This document shows positions 17,705-26,930 of a DNA stretch of 64,000 nucleotides, one piece after another (positions within the stretch are counted from its first letter, which is position 1; the number at the start of each line of letters is the position of its first letter). The notes under the pieces are model-generated. The model made no database searches, was not told the DNA's origin, and was given only the letters and a program-made list of their open reading frames with translations. The position numbers and the translations under genes are program-made. Source of the stretch: Thalassoroseus pseudoceratinae (GTDB taxonomy: Bacteria > Planctomycetota > Planctomycetia > Planctomycetales > Planctomycetaceae); NCBI RefSeq assembly GCF_011634775.1, contig NZ_JAALXT010000004.1, positions 823,242-887,241 on the forward strand, given 5' to 3'.

Positions 17705-17921
17705 GACGCCAACCACTTCAAACAAGAGTGAACAAACGCATTCAAACAATCGAGAAGCCACTCAGTATAGGCGGAAGAGCGGGGAACGCAAGAGTAACGG
17801 CGGGAAGTTGTGAGGGTATAGGAGGGCAAGCGTGGACATGGTCTGATTTTCGTGGGAATTCGGTCGGCAAAGTGGCATACTGAAGTTCATCCCCGTGCCC
17901 GTCACCCCAGAGGATTCCCTC

Positions 17922-18409
17922 ATGCGATGTCACAATCGACAATCTGAAGCCGATCAACGCCCCTTCACTGCACTGATTGACGTCGTCTTTCTTCTGCTGG
18001 TGTTCTTCATGCTGACATTGAAGATCGTCGAGCCAGAAGGGAAGTTGACCGTCGAGGCGGGGCCAACGATCGCAAGTCCTCCAACTTTTCCCACGAACTT
18101 GCCGATTAACGTTCGGTTGGAGTCGTCGTCGAACGGGTCGTTGACTGATGTTCGTTTAGCGAGGCGTTCGCTTGGGGCGGATAAGGCAGGAATCGAACGG
18201 TTGCGGACCGAAATGCAAAACTCTTTCCAATCAATAAATCCAAGATGTGGGATGCCGAGCAAACGGTCATACTTCGAGCCGATGTCGATTTGCAGTATCA
18301 ACACATTGTAGCCGCATTGAGTGCTTGCAGCGGCGACGTTCGTCAGATGGGTTCACAGTCGCGGGTGGTCAAATACCCGGTGAAAGTCGTCTTTGACTCG
18401 GCCAACTGA
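17922..18409 (+). pseudogene. ExbD/TolR-family biopolymer transport protein, frameshifted
   Basis: ExbD proteins work with ExbB to couple the proton gradient to outer-membrane transport. ATG 17922 has AGAGG 8 nt upstream. The first frame gives a short cytosolic part, one membrane segment with the conserved Asp (TALIDVVFLLLVFFML), and periplasmic sequence up to about RTEMQNSFQSINP. The family C-terminus then continues in the -1 frame from about 18242: KMWDAEQTVILRADVDLQYQ onward to KVVFDSAN and a TGA at 18407-18409. One missing base near 18238-18244 explains this. There is no slippery heptamer, so programmed shifting is unlikely; it is a recent pseudogene or a sequencing error. No exbB is nearby. 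Confidence 0.78.
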
Positions 18410-18415
18410 GCACCT

Positions 18416-19369
18416 TCACCCACGCGGGTGAAACTTCTGATGAATCGTCTTCAATCGGCTGTGGTCAACGTGCGTATACTTTTGCGTCGTGGCGATGCTG
18501 GCGTGGCCGAGGATTTCTTGGAGGGCTCGAATTTCCGCGCCGCCTGCGAGCATGTGCGTCGCGAAGCTATGCCGGAGTGTGTGCGGGCTGACATCCTCAC
18601 TACACCCGATGCGGGCGGCGTATTTCTTGACGAGATGCCAAATCCGCAACCGCGTGAGACGGCGTCCGCTGCGTGTGAGTAGTAGCCATTCCGGTTCACG
18701 TGCCGCTCGATTGGCCAAATCGGGGCGTTCGTGCGTCAAGTATGTCCGCAACGCTGCTTCCGCAACGGGATTCAACGACACCAATCGTTCTTTATCCCCC
18801 TTCCCAATGCAGCGGCAGAAATGCTCGTCCAGATGCAACGCCGTGAGTTTCATGTTGGAAATCTCACTCGCTCGGCAACCGGTTGCGTAGAGAAGGGATA
18901 ACAACGCCCGATCACGCAACGGGTATTGATCACAATTCTGCGGAGCCGCAAGCAATGCATCGACCTTCGCCGGGCTGAGCACCTTCGGCAAATACTGCCA
19001 AAGTTTTGGGGAACTCAGTAGCTCCACAGAATTCTCGAGTAGCACACCTTCCAAGACTAAGTAGCGGAAGAACATTTTCAGCGAAACCAAATGCCGAGCA
19101 ATCGAGGTGGTCTTCAAATCCCGTTCGCGGAGATGTTCCAACCATTCGGTCAGCAGCGGCAAATTGACGTCATGAAGCGAAAGCGACCCCCGAGCTTCAA
19201 ACCAGACGAAAAATTGATCCAAATCCGTGGCGTACGCTCGACGCGTGTTCTGAGCCAAGCCACATTCGGCCTCCAGATAGTGCAGGAAGCCCGCCAGATA
19301 CGATTTTCCCGATGGTTTTGTCTCCGTCGAGAACACGGAATCCTTGGGTGGTCGTTTGCGTCGCCTCAT
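18416..19369 (-). CDS. XerC/XerD-type tyrosine recombinase
   Basis: Site-specific recombinase of the integrase family. 317 residues from ATG 19369, which has GGGAG 5 nt upstream; the frame could extend to 19465. An N-terminal SAM-like DNA-binding domain (about 20-110, FLHYLEAECGLAQNTRRAY) is followed by the catalytic domain. All catalytic residues are present: R166 (ATGCRASEI), K190 (GKGDKERLV), H263 and R266 (HTLRHSFATH), H289 (LGHASI) and nucleophile Y298 (TTQKYTHV). Length and motifs fit chromosome-dimer resolution enzymes better than phage integrases or integron integrases. No attachment site or cassette array is nearby. Whether it is XerC or XerD cannot be told here. Confidence 0.92.
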   Translation of the reverse strand: MRRRKRPPKDSVFSTETKPSGKSYLAGFLHYLEAECGLAQNTRRAYATDLDQFFVWFEARGSLSLHDVNLPLLTEWLEHLRERDLKTTSIARHLVSLKMFFRYLVLEGVLLENSVELLSSPKLWQYLPKVLSPAKVDALLAAPQNCDQYPLRDRALLSLLYATGCRASEISNMKLTALHLDEHFCRCIGKGDKERLVSLNPVAEAALRTYLTHERPDLANRAAREPEWLLLTRSGRRLTRLRIWHLVKKYAARIGCSEDVSPHTLRHSFATHMLAGGAEIRALQEILGHASIATTQKYTHVDHSRLKTIHQKFHPRG

Positions 19370-19734
19370 CGCGGCTCCCGCTTGGCGTGTTAGAAGGATC
19401 AAGACCTCTTCAGAAGCATCGACATCATTACCGATTCCCCTCAATTTGCCTCGATCACCCCGCACAACAGGACCACAAAAGTTAACTAGTTCTTTTTCCG
19501 AAAGACTTGGGATGCGAACTCTTCAGGCAAAACCTGTCGTCGGTCGAGAATTTTGTCGAATAAATCCCAAAAATCGGCACAATTTTCCCAAATCGCTCAA
19601 GTGGACGTGAATTCCTAGCCGATGAATGACGACAGACCGAGTCGCTTCGCATCCGAAGGATCGGACGCCGGATCGAGATTTTCAACATCGTTCGCTCCTA
19701 GAACGGTCTCATTGAACAAGGAAGGGATTCCGGA
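19370..19734. other. Intergenic region, recombinase / DUF11 gene
   Basis: 365 bp between divergent genes. It should hold both promoters. GAAGGGA at about 19721-19727 is the ribosome site of the gene at 19735. No small gene or structured RNA was recognised. Confidence 0.45.
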
Positions 19735-21630
19735 ATGCAACGTGCAACTTGGATTGGACTCGGTTTGACAACTGCGGTTGCGTGTCTTGTCGCCACCGCC
19801 TTCTCTTGGGCATCCGCTGCCGAACCCGCGAGCGAGATTCCCGTCAGCAACCCGTTCGCACCGGCCACGGGACCGGGAATCACCGTTCCGCAAAATCAAG
19901 CTCTCCCGGTGAGCAGCCCCTCAGAAGAAGTCGAGAATCCTTTCGCCGCCTTTCCCGCGACACCACCTCAAAAACCCGTCGATCGCACACCGGCACTGCC
20001 CCAACCGCGAGGGACTCTCACCTTCGGAAACAGCAAGCCGCGAACGGCTGCACCGACTCCACAGACGACGCTGCAACCGATTCCCGAGGCCAACACCACG
20101 CCCATCGACTTTGCCGCCAAGAAACCGGATTTCCCGGAACCGGTGCCTCAGCCAAACTTCCCTGCAAACGCACCGGTTTCCGCCTCGACGAACACAACCT
20201 TTCCGGAGTTCTCGATCCAACCCGGATACGCCGCGAAACCCGATTCAGGAGCAGCGTCTTCCGCAGTGATGCTGAAATGGAAGAAAGTTTCGGAAATCAA
20301 CGTCGGGCAAGCGTGCCACATGGAATTGATGGTTCAGAACAACGGACAACACCCGGCTCACGACGTGACCGTGCAAGGTTACTTCGCTGACAGCGTGCGG
20401 TTCCTCAAAGAAACCTCCCCGGCTCCGGTTGTCAAGCCGTCGAATCTGGTTTGGATGCTCGGTTCACTGCAACCGGGAGACGTCCGCAAAATTGACATCC
20501 GCTTCGTTCCCACGAAACGGGGCGAACTCGCTGCCTCGGCTTTCGTCCGCTACACAAGCGGCGTGGCCACAACGATGAACGTCGCTGAACCTCTCTTGGA
20601 AGTGGCATTGACCGGCCCGAGTGAAGTTCAACTGGGCGATCCGGCGTCGCAAATCATCGCCGTGACAAACCCCGGAACCGGCATCGCTCAGAACGTGGAC
20701 ATCAAAGCCCTGATCCCGCCCGGTCTGGAACACCCCGCCGGCAAACAGTTGGAAATGAATATCGGTTCGTTGAATCCTGGCGAAACTCGACAAGTTCGTT
20801 TGGCACTGGCGGCGATCAAAGGCGGAGAGCACTCGGTCCAAGTGATTGCCGAAGCACGACAGTCCAATGGTGGGGAAACGTATCTTCGCAAAGTGACGCA
20901 AAGCTCCGTCCGCGTGATCTCACCGAGTGTAAAAATCGCCATGAACGGTCCGGGGCTTCGATACAAAGGCCGAGATGCGGTTTACCGAATTCAAGTGACC
21001 AACGACGGCACTGCCGTTTCCAACAACGTCCGTGTTCTGCACAAACTGCCCGCCGGGTTTGAATTCGTCAACGCGGAGAACGGTGGAAAGTACGATGCAA
21101 GCAGTCGCAGCATTGGTTGGTTCATCGGCCAACTTGGTGCCGGACAAACCGCGACCGTCACCACCACACTCAAAGCATCGGCATTGGGCGAACAAGAACA
21201 CCTCGTCTCCGCGTTGACCGATCAAGGCACACGAGCCCAAAGCAAGTTCCAAACGAAAGTGGATGGCGTCGCCGCCTTGGTTCTCGAAGTGAGCGACCAA
21301 TACGACCCGGTCGAAGTCGGAGCCGACACCTATTACGAAGTGGTTATTCGCAACGAAGGCACCAAAGCCGCCGCGAATGTGATGCTCGCCTGCCAACTCC
21401 CGAACGGCGTGCAACTCACCAACACCGACGGACCAACGCAAGCCTCCAAGGCGTCTGATGTCGTCCGGTTCCAACCGCTTCCGACACTCGCTCCCGGCAA
21501 GACGGTCACCTTCCGTGTCGGTGTGAAAGGCCAGAAGGATGGTTATCAACGCATCCGAGCCCAACTCGTCAGCGACTCCATCCCCGAACCGCTGACCGTC
21601 GAAGAACTCACCCGCTTCTACGGCGAGTGA
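19735..21630 (+). CDS. Secreted DUF11-repeat protein
   Basis: 631 residues with an N-terminal signal peptide (WIGLGLTTAVACLVATAFSWASA) and a Pro/Ala-rich low-complexity stretch to about residue 165. Four Ig-like segments of about 110 residues follow, of the DUF11/conserved-repeat type, seen as NVGQACHMELMVQNNGQHPA, VQLGDPASQIIAVTNPGTG, YKGRDAVYRIQVTNDGTAVS and VEVGADTYYEVVIRNEGTKA, each with a later LxPG turn. Such domains are found in cell-envelope proteins; no enzyme motif is present. Start chosen for the GAAGGGA ribosome site. A structural or surface role is inference. A perfect 13-bp hairpin follows the stop. Confidence 0.85.
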   Translation: MQRATWIGLGLTTAVACLVATAFSWASAAEPASEIPVSNPFAPATGPGITVPQNQALPVSSPSEEVENPFAAFPATPPQKPVDRTPALPQPRGTLTFGNSKPRTAAPTPQTTLQPIPEANTTPIDFAAKKPDFPEPVPQPNFPANAPVSASTNTTFPEFSIQPGYAAKPDSGAASSAVMLKWKKVSEINVGQACHMELMVQNNGQHPAHDVTVQGYFADSVRFLKETSPAPVVKPSNLVWMLGSLQPGDVRKIDIRFVPTKRGELAASAFVRYTSGVATTMNVAEPLLEVALTGPSEVQLGDPASQIIAVTNPGTGIAQNVDIKALIPPGLEHPAGKQLEMNIGSLNPGETRQVRLALAAIKGGEHSVQVIAEARQSNGGETYLRKVTQSSVRVISPSVKIAMNGPGLRYKGRDAVYRIQVTNDGTAVSNNVRVLHKLPAGFEFVNAENGGKYDASSRSIGWFIGQLGAGQTATVTTTLKASALGEQEHLVSALTDQGTRAQSKFQTKVDGVAALVLEVSDQYDPVEVGADTYYEVVIRNEGTKAAANVMLACQLPNGVQLTNTDGPTQASKASDVVRFQPLPTLAPGKTVTFRVGVKGQKDGYQRIRAQLVSDSIPEPLTVEELTRFYGE

Positions 21631-21650
21631 GGTTCGACGAAACCGATTGA

Positions 21651-21688
21651 AGTTGAAGGGCACTGCGAATTCGCGGTGCCCTTCAACT
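21651..21688. terminator. Convergent hairpin between DUF11 gene and ruvB unit
   Basis: Perfect 13-bp inverted repeat: AGTTGAAGGGCAC (21651-21663) with GTGCCCTTCAACT (21676-21688), and GCGAATTCGC in the loop can pair further. It overlaps the TAG stop (21687-21689) of the minus-strand gene. There is no T run on either side, so it may act as a transcript-end stabiliser rather than a classical terminator. Confidence 0.6.
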
Positions 21689-21959
21689 ATCCGATGGCTT
21701 CCATGAAGTCGTCAAGAATGCCCTTGGCGAACACCGTTGGTTTTTGACCGGATGCTTGTTCCCACGACTCGTGAATCCACTCCACCACATCGCTACGCAC
21801 GGATTCTTCCCGCTCGAATGATCTCAACGCTTCTTCAACCGATTCGTACGGGGCACCAGCGTCCGTGAGTTTCGCCATCAACTGTTTCGACGTTTTCTCA
21901 TCCAATTCGCCAATGGTCTGCAGAATATAGGCCTGCGCACACAATCGTTCCAAATCCAT
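21687..21959 (-). CDS. Small helical protein downstream of ruvB
   Basis: 90 residues from ATG 21959, chosen because GGGAG lies 8 nt upstream; TTG 21974 is the alternative. Unrecognised. It is acidic and helical (CAQAYILQTIGELDEKTSKQ, then RSFEREESVRSDVVEWIHES), with no Cys pairs, membrane segment or signal peptide. It begins 33 bp after the ruvB stop on the same strand, so it is probably co-transcribed. Its stop lies within a strong hairpin. Confidence 0.6.
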   Translation of the reverse strand: MDLERLCAQAYILQTIGELDEKTSKQLMAKLTDAGAPYESVEEALRSFEREESVRSDVVEWIHESWEQASGQKPTVFAKGILDDFMEAIG

Positions 21960-21992
21960 CGGACGAACTCCCAAGATGACCGTGCACCACCC

Positions 21993-23063
21993 CTAAAACG
22001 ATTCCCCCGGCGGAGTGTTGCCGCTTGCAGGCGGGGTGCGTTTGAGGTGGTCGTAGGCGGCCGCCGTCACCATGCGGCCGCGGGGTGTGCGTTGGATAAG
22101 TCCACACCGCAGCAGGAACGGTTCGACTTCGTCTTCGAGCGTGTCTGGTGCGACGTGCATCGTGTGAGCGATGGCATTGATGCCCGCCGGTCCGCCGGTG
22201 AACACCCCCATCAGCGTTTCGAGATACCGTCGGTCCTGTCGTTCCAAGCCGAGATGATCGACCTCCAACATCGTCAGAGCGTCGTTCGTCAACTCCGTGG
22301 TGATTCGGCCATCGGATTTGCTGTCGGCGTAATCGCGTGCCCAACGGAGTAAGTTGTTCGCCTTCCGTGGTGTGCCTCGACTCCGACGAGCAATTTCCTT
22401 CGCCGCTTCCGGAGTGATCTCGTTCCGCAGTTTGTTGGCATTTCGAGTGACGATGGTTTCAAGCTCATCATCGTCGTAGAACTCCAAATGCTCCCGCGTA
22501 ACGAACCGATCTCGCAAAGGCCCGGTCAGCATCCCACTGCGTGTGGTGGCCCCGATGACGGTGAACCGCTGCAAGTCCATGCTGATCGTACGGGCGTTGA
22601 GACCTTCACCGAGGGCAATATCGACGCGAAAATCCTCCATCGCCGGATAGATAAATTCCTCGACCGCCGCCGGCAGCCGGTGAATTTCGTCGATGAACAA
22701 CACACTCCCCCGCCCCGCATTCGTCAAGTACGGCAACAAATCCCGTGGGGCAGTCAGAGCCGGTCCCGAGGTGATTTGGATTTCCGTGCCCAGCTCTTTG
22801 GGAATGACGGTCGCCAGCGTCGTCTTTCCGATTCCCGGTGGGCCATCGAGAAGCAAGTGCCCCAACGGTTCAGCCCGTTTCTTCGTGGCATCGAGCACGA
22901 TCTGCAACCGCTCGACGACCCGTCGTTGACCAACGACATCCTTCAGTCGTGTCGGTCGCAGCGTTTCGTCGTATTGCGCATCGTCCGGATTGAACATCCC
23001 CGGACTCGGCGGCACTTCCCCGCCACCGAAATCATCATTTTGAATGATCGCGTCCCGTGCCAT
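21993..23063 (-). CDS. ruvB: Holliday junction branch-migration ATPase RuvB
   Basis: Hexameric AAA+ motor that drives branch migration with RuvA. 356 residues from ATG 23063, with GGGAG 5 nt upstream; the frame runs on to 23159 without family similarity. [12 protein letters not shown] (family LRPxxLxdyiGQ), Walker [12 protein letters not shown], Walker B FIDEIHRL, sensor [10 protein letters not shown] and arginine finger region GPLRDRF are all present. The C-terminal winged helix ends [13 protein letters not shown], as expected. ruvA and ruvC are not in the window, so the genes are scattered here. Confidence 0.97.
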   Translation of the reverse strand: MARDAIIQNDDFGGGEVPPSPGMFNPDDAQYDETLRPTRLKDVVGQRRVVERLQIVLDATKKRAEPLGHLLLDGPPGIGKTTLATVIPKELGTEIQITSGPALTAPRDLLPYLTNAGRGSVLFIDEIHRLPAAVEEFIYPAMEDFRVDIALGEGLNARTISMDLQRFTVIGATTRSGMLTGPLRDRFVTREHLEFYDDDELETIVTRNANKLRNEITPEAAKEIARRSRGTPRKANNLLRWARDYADSKSDGRITTELTNDALTMLEVDHLGLERQDRRYLETLMGVFTGGPAGINAIAHTMHVAPDTLEDEVEPFLLRCGLIQRTPRGRMVTAAAYDHLKRTPPASGNTPPGESF

Positions 23064-23264
23064 CGGTACTCCCTTCGATCGAAACGCCTGCTGCCCAATC
23101 CGCCCACGACTCCCCGCCACCAATCCATTCATCCACAACACCGCCTTGAGAAATATCAAATGTTCACGTTAACATGACATTGTTGAGCCAACGTGTGCAT
23201 TCGTCAAGTCGATGTATTGAGAACCGCAGATTTTATCGGTGAGGTTCCGTGCGGCCGTATTTCC

Positions 23265-23591
23265 TCAATTGGGTGGTTGAAGGGCCGCGACCAAACCGCC
23301 CAAGGCCAACCAAGCCACGAATGAAACAATCGCAGCCCGCCGACTCTTTCTGTAAACAAACCAAGAACACAGTAACATGGCAACGCCACTCAATAGCATG
23401 CCAGCGAACCGTATGACATTGTCTGTCGTCAACGCAACGTGATCTAATGCACCTGGTTCACCAATAGACGGTGCAATCGGACCATGCCGAACGTTGTAGT
23501 AGGTCATCGCACCGAGAGCAAATAGCCCACCCAGTGTGATGATGAAGCCCAGTATAGCCAGACCGATTCCGCCGACGACATTCCAACGCAT
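23265..23591 (-). CDS. Small membrane protein downstream of yebC
   Basis: 108 residues with three predicted membrane segments: GGIGLAILGFIITLGGLFAL near the N-terminus, FAGMLLSGVAMLLCSWFVY in the middle and IVSFVAWLALGGLVAAL at the C-terminus. A soluble loop of about 35 residues lies between the first two, and a basic KSRR patch follows the second. No family recognised. It starts 9 bp after the yebC stop, so the two are probably one transcript. Function unknown. Confidence 0.65.
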   Translation of the reverse strand: MRWNVVGGIGLAILGFIITLGGLFALGAMTYYNVRHGPIAPSIGEPGALDHVALTTDNVIRFAGMLLSGVAMLLCSWFVYRKSRRAAIVSFVAWLALGGLVAALQPPN

Positions 23592-23600
23592 CGTTCGACG

Positions 23601-24353
23601 TCAGCCTTCCGCGACTTCTTCCATGAGTTCATCAGGCATGTTGAAGTTGGCGATGACGTTTTGCACGTCGTCGTTATCTTCCAAGTCGTCGATGAACTTC
23701 AACACGCGGCGACCGGCATCGGCGTCAAGTTCGACTGTGTTCTGGGCGATTTGTGTAACTTCCGAATAGCTCGGCGTGAGATTGTGTTCTTCGAGTGCAG
23801 TGGTGACGTCGGCGAACGCTTCCGGTGGGCAGGTGACTTCAAAGGCATCGCCCTCGTGCTTCACGTCGTCCGCACCTGCTTCGAGGACGATCTCAAAAAG
23901 AGCTTCCTCGCTGGTTTGCTCCTCCGGAATGATGCACAGCCCTTTGCGTTCGAACATATACGCCACGCAGTTTGTGCTACCCAGGTTGCCATTGTGGTTC
24001 TCGAAGATCTTCCGAATCTCCGCGGCGGTGCGGTTGCGTTTGTCGGTAAGGATTTCACACATCACCGCGACACCGTCCGGTCCGTAACCTTCGTAGATGA
24101 CTTCTTCGTAATTCTCGCCATCGAGATCGCCCGTGCCCTTCTTGACGGCTCGTTCGATGTTGTCGTTGGGCATACTCGCTTTGCGAGCTTTGTCGATCGC
24201 GTACCGGAGCGCCAAATTCATCACCGGATCGCCACCGCCCTGTCGAGCGGCCACGATGATTTTCCGACTCAGCTTGGCAAACAGCTTGCCTCGCTTCTTG
24301 TCGACAACACTTTTCTTCGCGGCGATATTCGCCCAGTGGGAATGTCCTGCCAT
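23601..24353 (-). CDS. yebC: YebC/PmpR-family protein
   Basis: 250 residues, full family length. The N-terminal signature is textbook: MAGHSHWANIAAKKSVVDKK, RGKLFAKLSRKI and GGGDPVMNLALRYAIDKAR, then MPNDNIERAVKKGTG. The acidic middle and C-terminal domains follow. Members have been described as DNA-binding regulators, and more recently the family has been linked to translation of difficult sequences such as polyproline stretches. Which applies here is not decided by the sequence. A small membrane-protein gene follows 9 bp downstream. Confidence 0.94.
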   Translation of the reverse strand: MAGHSHWANIAAKKSVVDKKRGKLFAKLSRKIIVAARQGGGDPVMNLALRYAIDKARKASMPNDNIERAVKKGTGDLDGENYEEVIYEGYGPDGVAVMCEILTDKRNRTAAEIRKIFENHNGNLGSTNCVAYMFERKGLCIIPEEQTSEEALFEIVLEAGADDVKHEGDAFEVTCPPEAFADVTTALEEHNLTPSYSEVTQIAQNTVELDADAGRRVLKFIDDLEDNDDVQNVIANFNMPDELMEEVAEG

Positions 24354-24437
24354 CTGTCGATATCTACTTCAACGCAAGGTTTCGTGTGAGTCTAAACCGA
24401 CCGAACGCGGTCGGGTGCGCCGACACGTCGACGGCTT

Positions 24438-26726
24438 CTACTCTTCGGTTTTGTCTTGGGTTTCCGCATTGGCGGCAGCGAGTTTCTGCTTGATGCGGCC
24501 AATCAATTTTTCGTCGGGTTTGACCGCCTCTTTGGCGTCTTTGAGAGCCTTCTGCCACGCATCGACGGCTTTCTTCGGCTGGCCCAGTTCGACGTAGACA
24601 TCACCGAGGTGATCCCAAATCGTCGCGTCTCCGCCGTCTTCCTGTTCGACGGCCTTCTCCAAGTATGGCAACGCTTCTTTGTGCTGCCCCAGTTTGTAGA
24701 GCACCCAGCCCATACTGTCGAGATAAGCCCCATTCTCGGGTTCGGCTTCCAGGGCTTTTTCGATCATCTTCTTCGCCTGCTCCAAGTTCTTGCCTTGGTC
24801 GGCGTAGAGATAACCGAGGTCATTGTTGACGGAGACATCATCCGGGTCTTCCGCGTAGACCTTCTCAAGGACTTGCTCACCCTTTCGCATATCACCTTTC
24901 TGAACGTAGATATTGGAGATGATATACTGAGCCCGGCGGATCGTGTCCCGATCGGCGGGGAAGTCTTTCTCCAATTGGGCGAAGAGTTCGAGAGCTTTGT
25001 CGTAGTTCTCGGCGTAGTACTCGATCCAGGCTTCCTGATAGTGCAACAATGCCACGTTCGGCAGCAGCGTTTTGGCTTCCCGGACGGCTTTCAAAGCCCC
25101 GTCGGTGTCGTTGGTCAGCACGCGAGCTTGAGACAGGCGGAACAACCAGTTCGGTTTGCTACCGGCCACGATGGGATCTTCCGATGCCCGCTGAAACCAC
25201 TTTGCAGCAGCTTCGTAATCCCGAACCTCGAACAGGTACTCACCAAGTTCACTGTAAAGCGTGTTGGACTGACCGCGTTCGGACTCCAACGCGTTCTCGA
25301 AGAATTTGACGGCCTCTTCCGTTTTCTCGCTGCGAACCGCCAAACGTCCGGCGACCACGCTTCCGGCGAAGTCCAAGTTCGAATCGGCGAGTTGACGATC
25401 GGCCGTCGCAAGAACCTTGTTCAACAGTTTCTCATCCCGTGCAATCGCTTCCAGCTCATCCGCGAGAATTTCGGTATCTTCAACCGCTCCCGCGGAAACG
25501 GCTTCCGTCAGAGCCTGCAACAAGTCGGTCGGCTTGTTTTGACGACGATAAACCGACGCCAATCCGGCATACCCTTCCGCACTTTTCGCACGCTCCAATG
25601 CAGCGAGATAGAGTTTCTCCGCTTTGCCGAGTTGATCTTTCTCGAGATATTGTTCGGCCAGAAAGAACTGCAAGGTTTGGTTCTTGTTGTCCTTCTCAGC
25701 GAGTTTCTCCAAGCGTTCCGTCAACTCATCAGACTGATCGAGCTTCTCCAGAATGTCCGCGAGCAATTCGTACGCTGCACGACCTTTAGATTGCAACTGG
25801 GCATCGAAGTATGCCTGAAGTTGCTCCAGCGACTTTTTCGGTTCATCACTTTTAAGGTAAACCCGCGCCAAGTCGAACCCCAAGTGCGCCCGCTGTCCTG
25901 GTGACTTTGCGGCGGCCTTCTCGAAGGCTTTCGCAGCGAGTTCCAATCGCTCATCCGCAAGAAACGCTTGCCCACAACGCTCGTAACTCGATGCTGGGTC
26001 GGCTTCCAACGCCCGTCGCAGACGGAAATCCAAAGAGTACGTTTCGGGATCGGTCAGGGCTTCGAACACGACGGAATACGAATCGGCGGCTTTCTTCGTT
26101 TCGCCGAGTACGCCGTAAATCACGGCCAAGTCGCGGTTCAACGTCACAAACTGGCCGGACTTCTTGTCGAGTGTTTTCGACTGAACCGCCTTCTCTAGTA
26201 ATTCGACGGCGGTTTCCATATCTCGTTCGGTCGCAAGATGAATTCCCAAGCGACGCAGCAACCGAAAATCATTCGGGTCGAGTTCCACGGCTTTCAGACC
26301 GTAACGAACCGCATCGTCTTTCTTCCCCAAGCTAAACGCAAGCGGAACCAACTGCCGATAAATCTCGATCGCCTCGGAGTCGAGTTCGACGGCCTTCTTG
26401 TAGGCATCGAGCGCTCCCGTGAAGTCGTTACGACGTTCCCGCAACTCGCCGGTCATGAACCAGGCCATCGCATCCAATCGCGATTGCACACCCGCCGTGC
26501 GAGCTTGCTTTGGCACCAACGGTTTCAGCTCGTCATCACCAGGCTGGAGTTGAAAGCCCCGCGTATTGGCTTTTGGTTCTTTGGTCGTCATGGGGTTGCC
26601 CGGTTTGACCGGACTGTTCGCCGCCCGCAATTCAGCGGACGAAGTTCCCACGACCAGGAACGCCATCACGAGACTACCGAAGAATCCTCGCATTGCGGAA
26701 TTGACTGATTCAGAAACAATCGACAT
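24438..26726 (-). CDS. Large TPR protein, probably exported
   Basis: 762 residues from ATG 26726 (GGAG 9 nt upstream). A hydrophobic stretch near residues 12-32 (GFFGSLVMAFLVVGTSSAEL) looks like a signal peptide. After a Lys/Pro-rich linker, TPR units fill about residues 75-740: GALDAYKKAVELDSEAIEIY, DDVSVNNDLGYLYADQGKNL, ENGAYLDSMGWVLYKLGQHK and DATIWDHLGDVYVELGQPKK are clear examples. The architecture recalls PEP-CTERM/PrsT or BTAD-like tetratricopeptide secretion factors, but no further domain is seen. It probably scaffolds an envelope complex (inference). It is the last gene on the nusA side of this strand and may have its own promoter in 26727-26930. Confidence 0.85.
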   Translation of the reverse strand: MSIVSESVNSAMRGFFGSLVMAFLVVGTSSAELRAANSPVKPGNPMTTKEPKANTRGFQLQPGDDELKPLVPKQARTAGVQSRLDAMAWFMTGELRERRNDFTGALDAYKKAVELDSEAIEIYRQLVPLAFSLGKKDDAVRYGLKAVELDPNDFRLLRRLGIHLATERDMETAVELLEKAVQSKTLDKKSGQFVTLNRDLAVIYGVLGETKKAADSYSVVFEALTDPETYSLDFRLRRALEADPASSYERCGQAFLADERLELAAKAFEKAAAKSPGQRAHLGFDLARVYLKSDEPKKSLEQLQAYFDAQLQSKGRAAYELLADILEKLDQSDELTERLEKLAEKDNKNQTLQFFLAEQYLEKDQLGKAEKLYLAALERAKSAEGYAGLASVYRRQNKPTDLLQALTEAVSAGAVEDTEILADELEAIARDEKLLNKVLATADRQLADSNLDFAGSVVAGRLAVRSEKTEEAVKFFENALESERGQSNTLYSELGEYLFEVRDYEAAAKWFQRASEDPIVAGSKPNWLFRLSQARVLTNDTDGALKAVREAKTLLPNVALLHYQEAWIEYYAENYDKALELFAQLEKDFPADRDTIRRAQYIISNIYVQKGDMRKGEQVLEKVYAEDPDDVSVNNDLGYLYADQGKNLEQAKKMIEKALEAEPENGAYLDSMGWVLYKLGQHKEALPYLEKAVEQEDGGDATIWDHLGDVYVELGQPKKAVDAWQKALKDAKEAVKPDEKLIGRIKQKLAAANAETQDKTEE

Positions 26727-26930
26727 ACGGTCGCTCTCCGTGCGTAAGTGAAACGTTTGATTCAATCGGGAGTGATTGAACCGCGAACGTCATCGGACAT
26801 GCCCCCTCTCGAACGGTTTCGCCGAAACCGAACCGATCAAGGACTCCCTATAGGGTACATTCCGCGAGGGAACTTCGTCCAGTGGCCACAGAGAATTGCC
26901 AGCCTTCCGAGCATCAGAACCACATGCCAA

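Noticed and set aside
18200..18245. Programmed -1 frameshift in exbD
   Set aside because: No X XXY YYZ slippery heptamer in the zero frame and no stable hairpin downstream; a one-base loss is simpler.
18416..19369. Integron integrase
   Set aside because: Motifs and length are XerC/D-like; no attI/attC sites or cassettes are nearby.
24456..25904. Long plus-strand frame opposite the TPR gene (482 codons)
   Set aside because: It mirrors a clear minus-strand TPR protein; its sequence has no domain, no ribosome site and the composition of an antisense frame.
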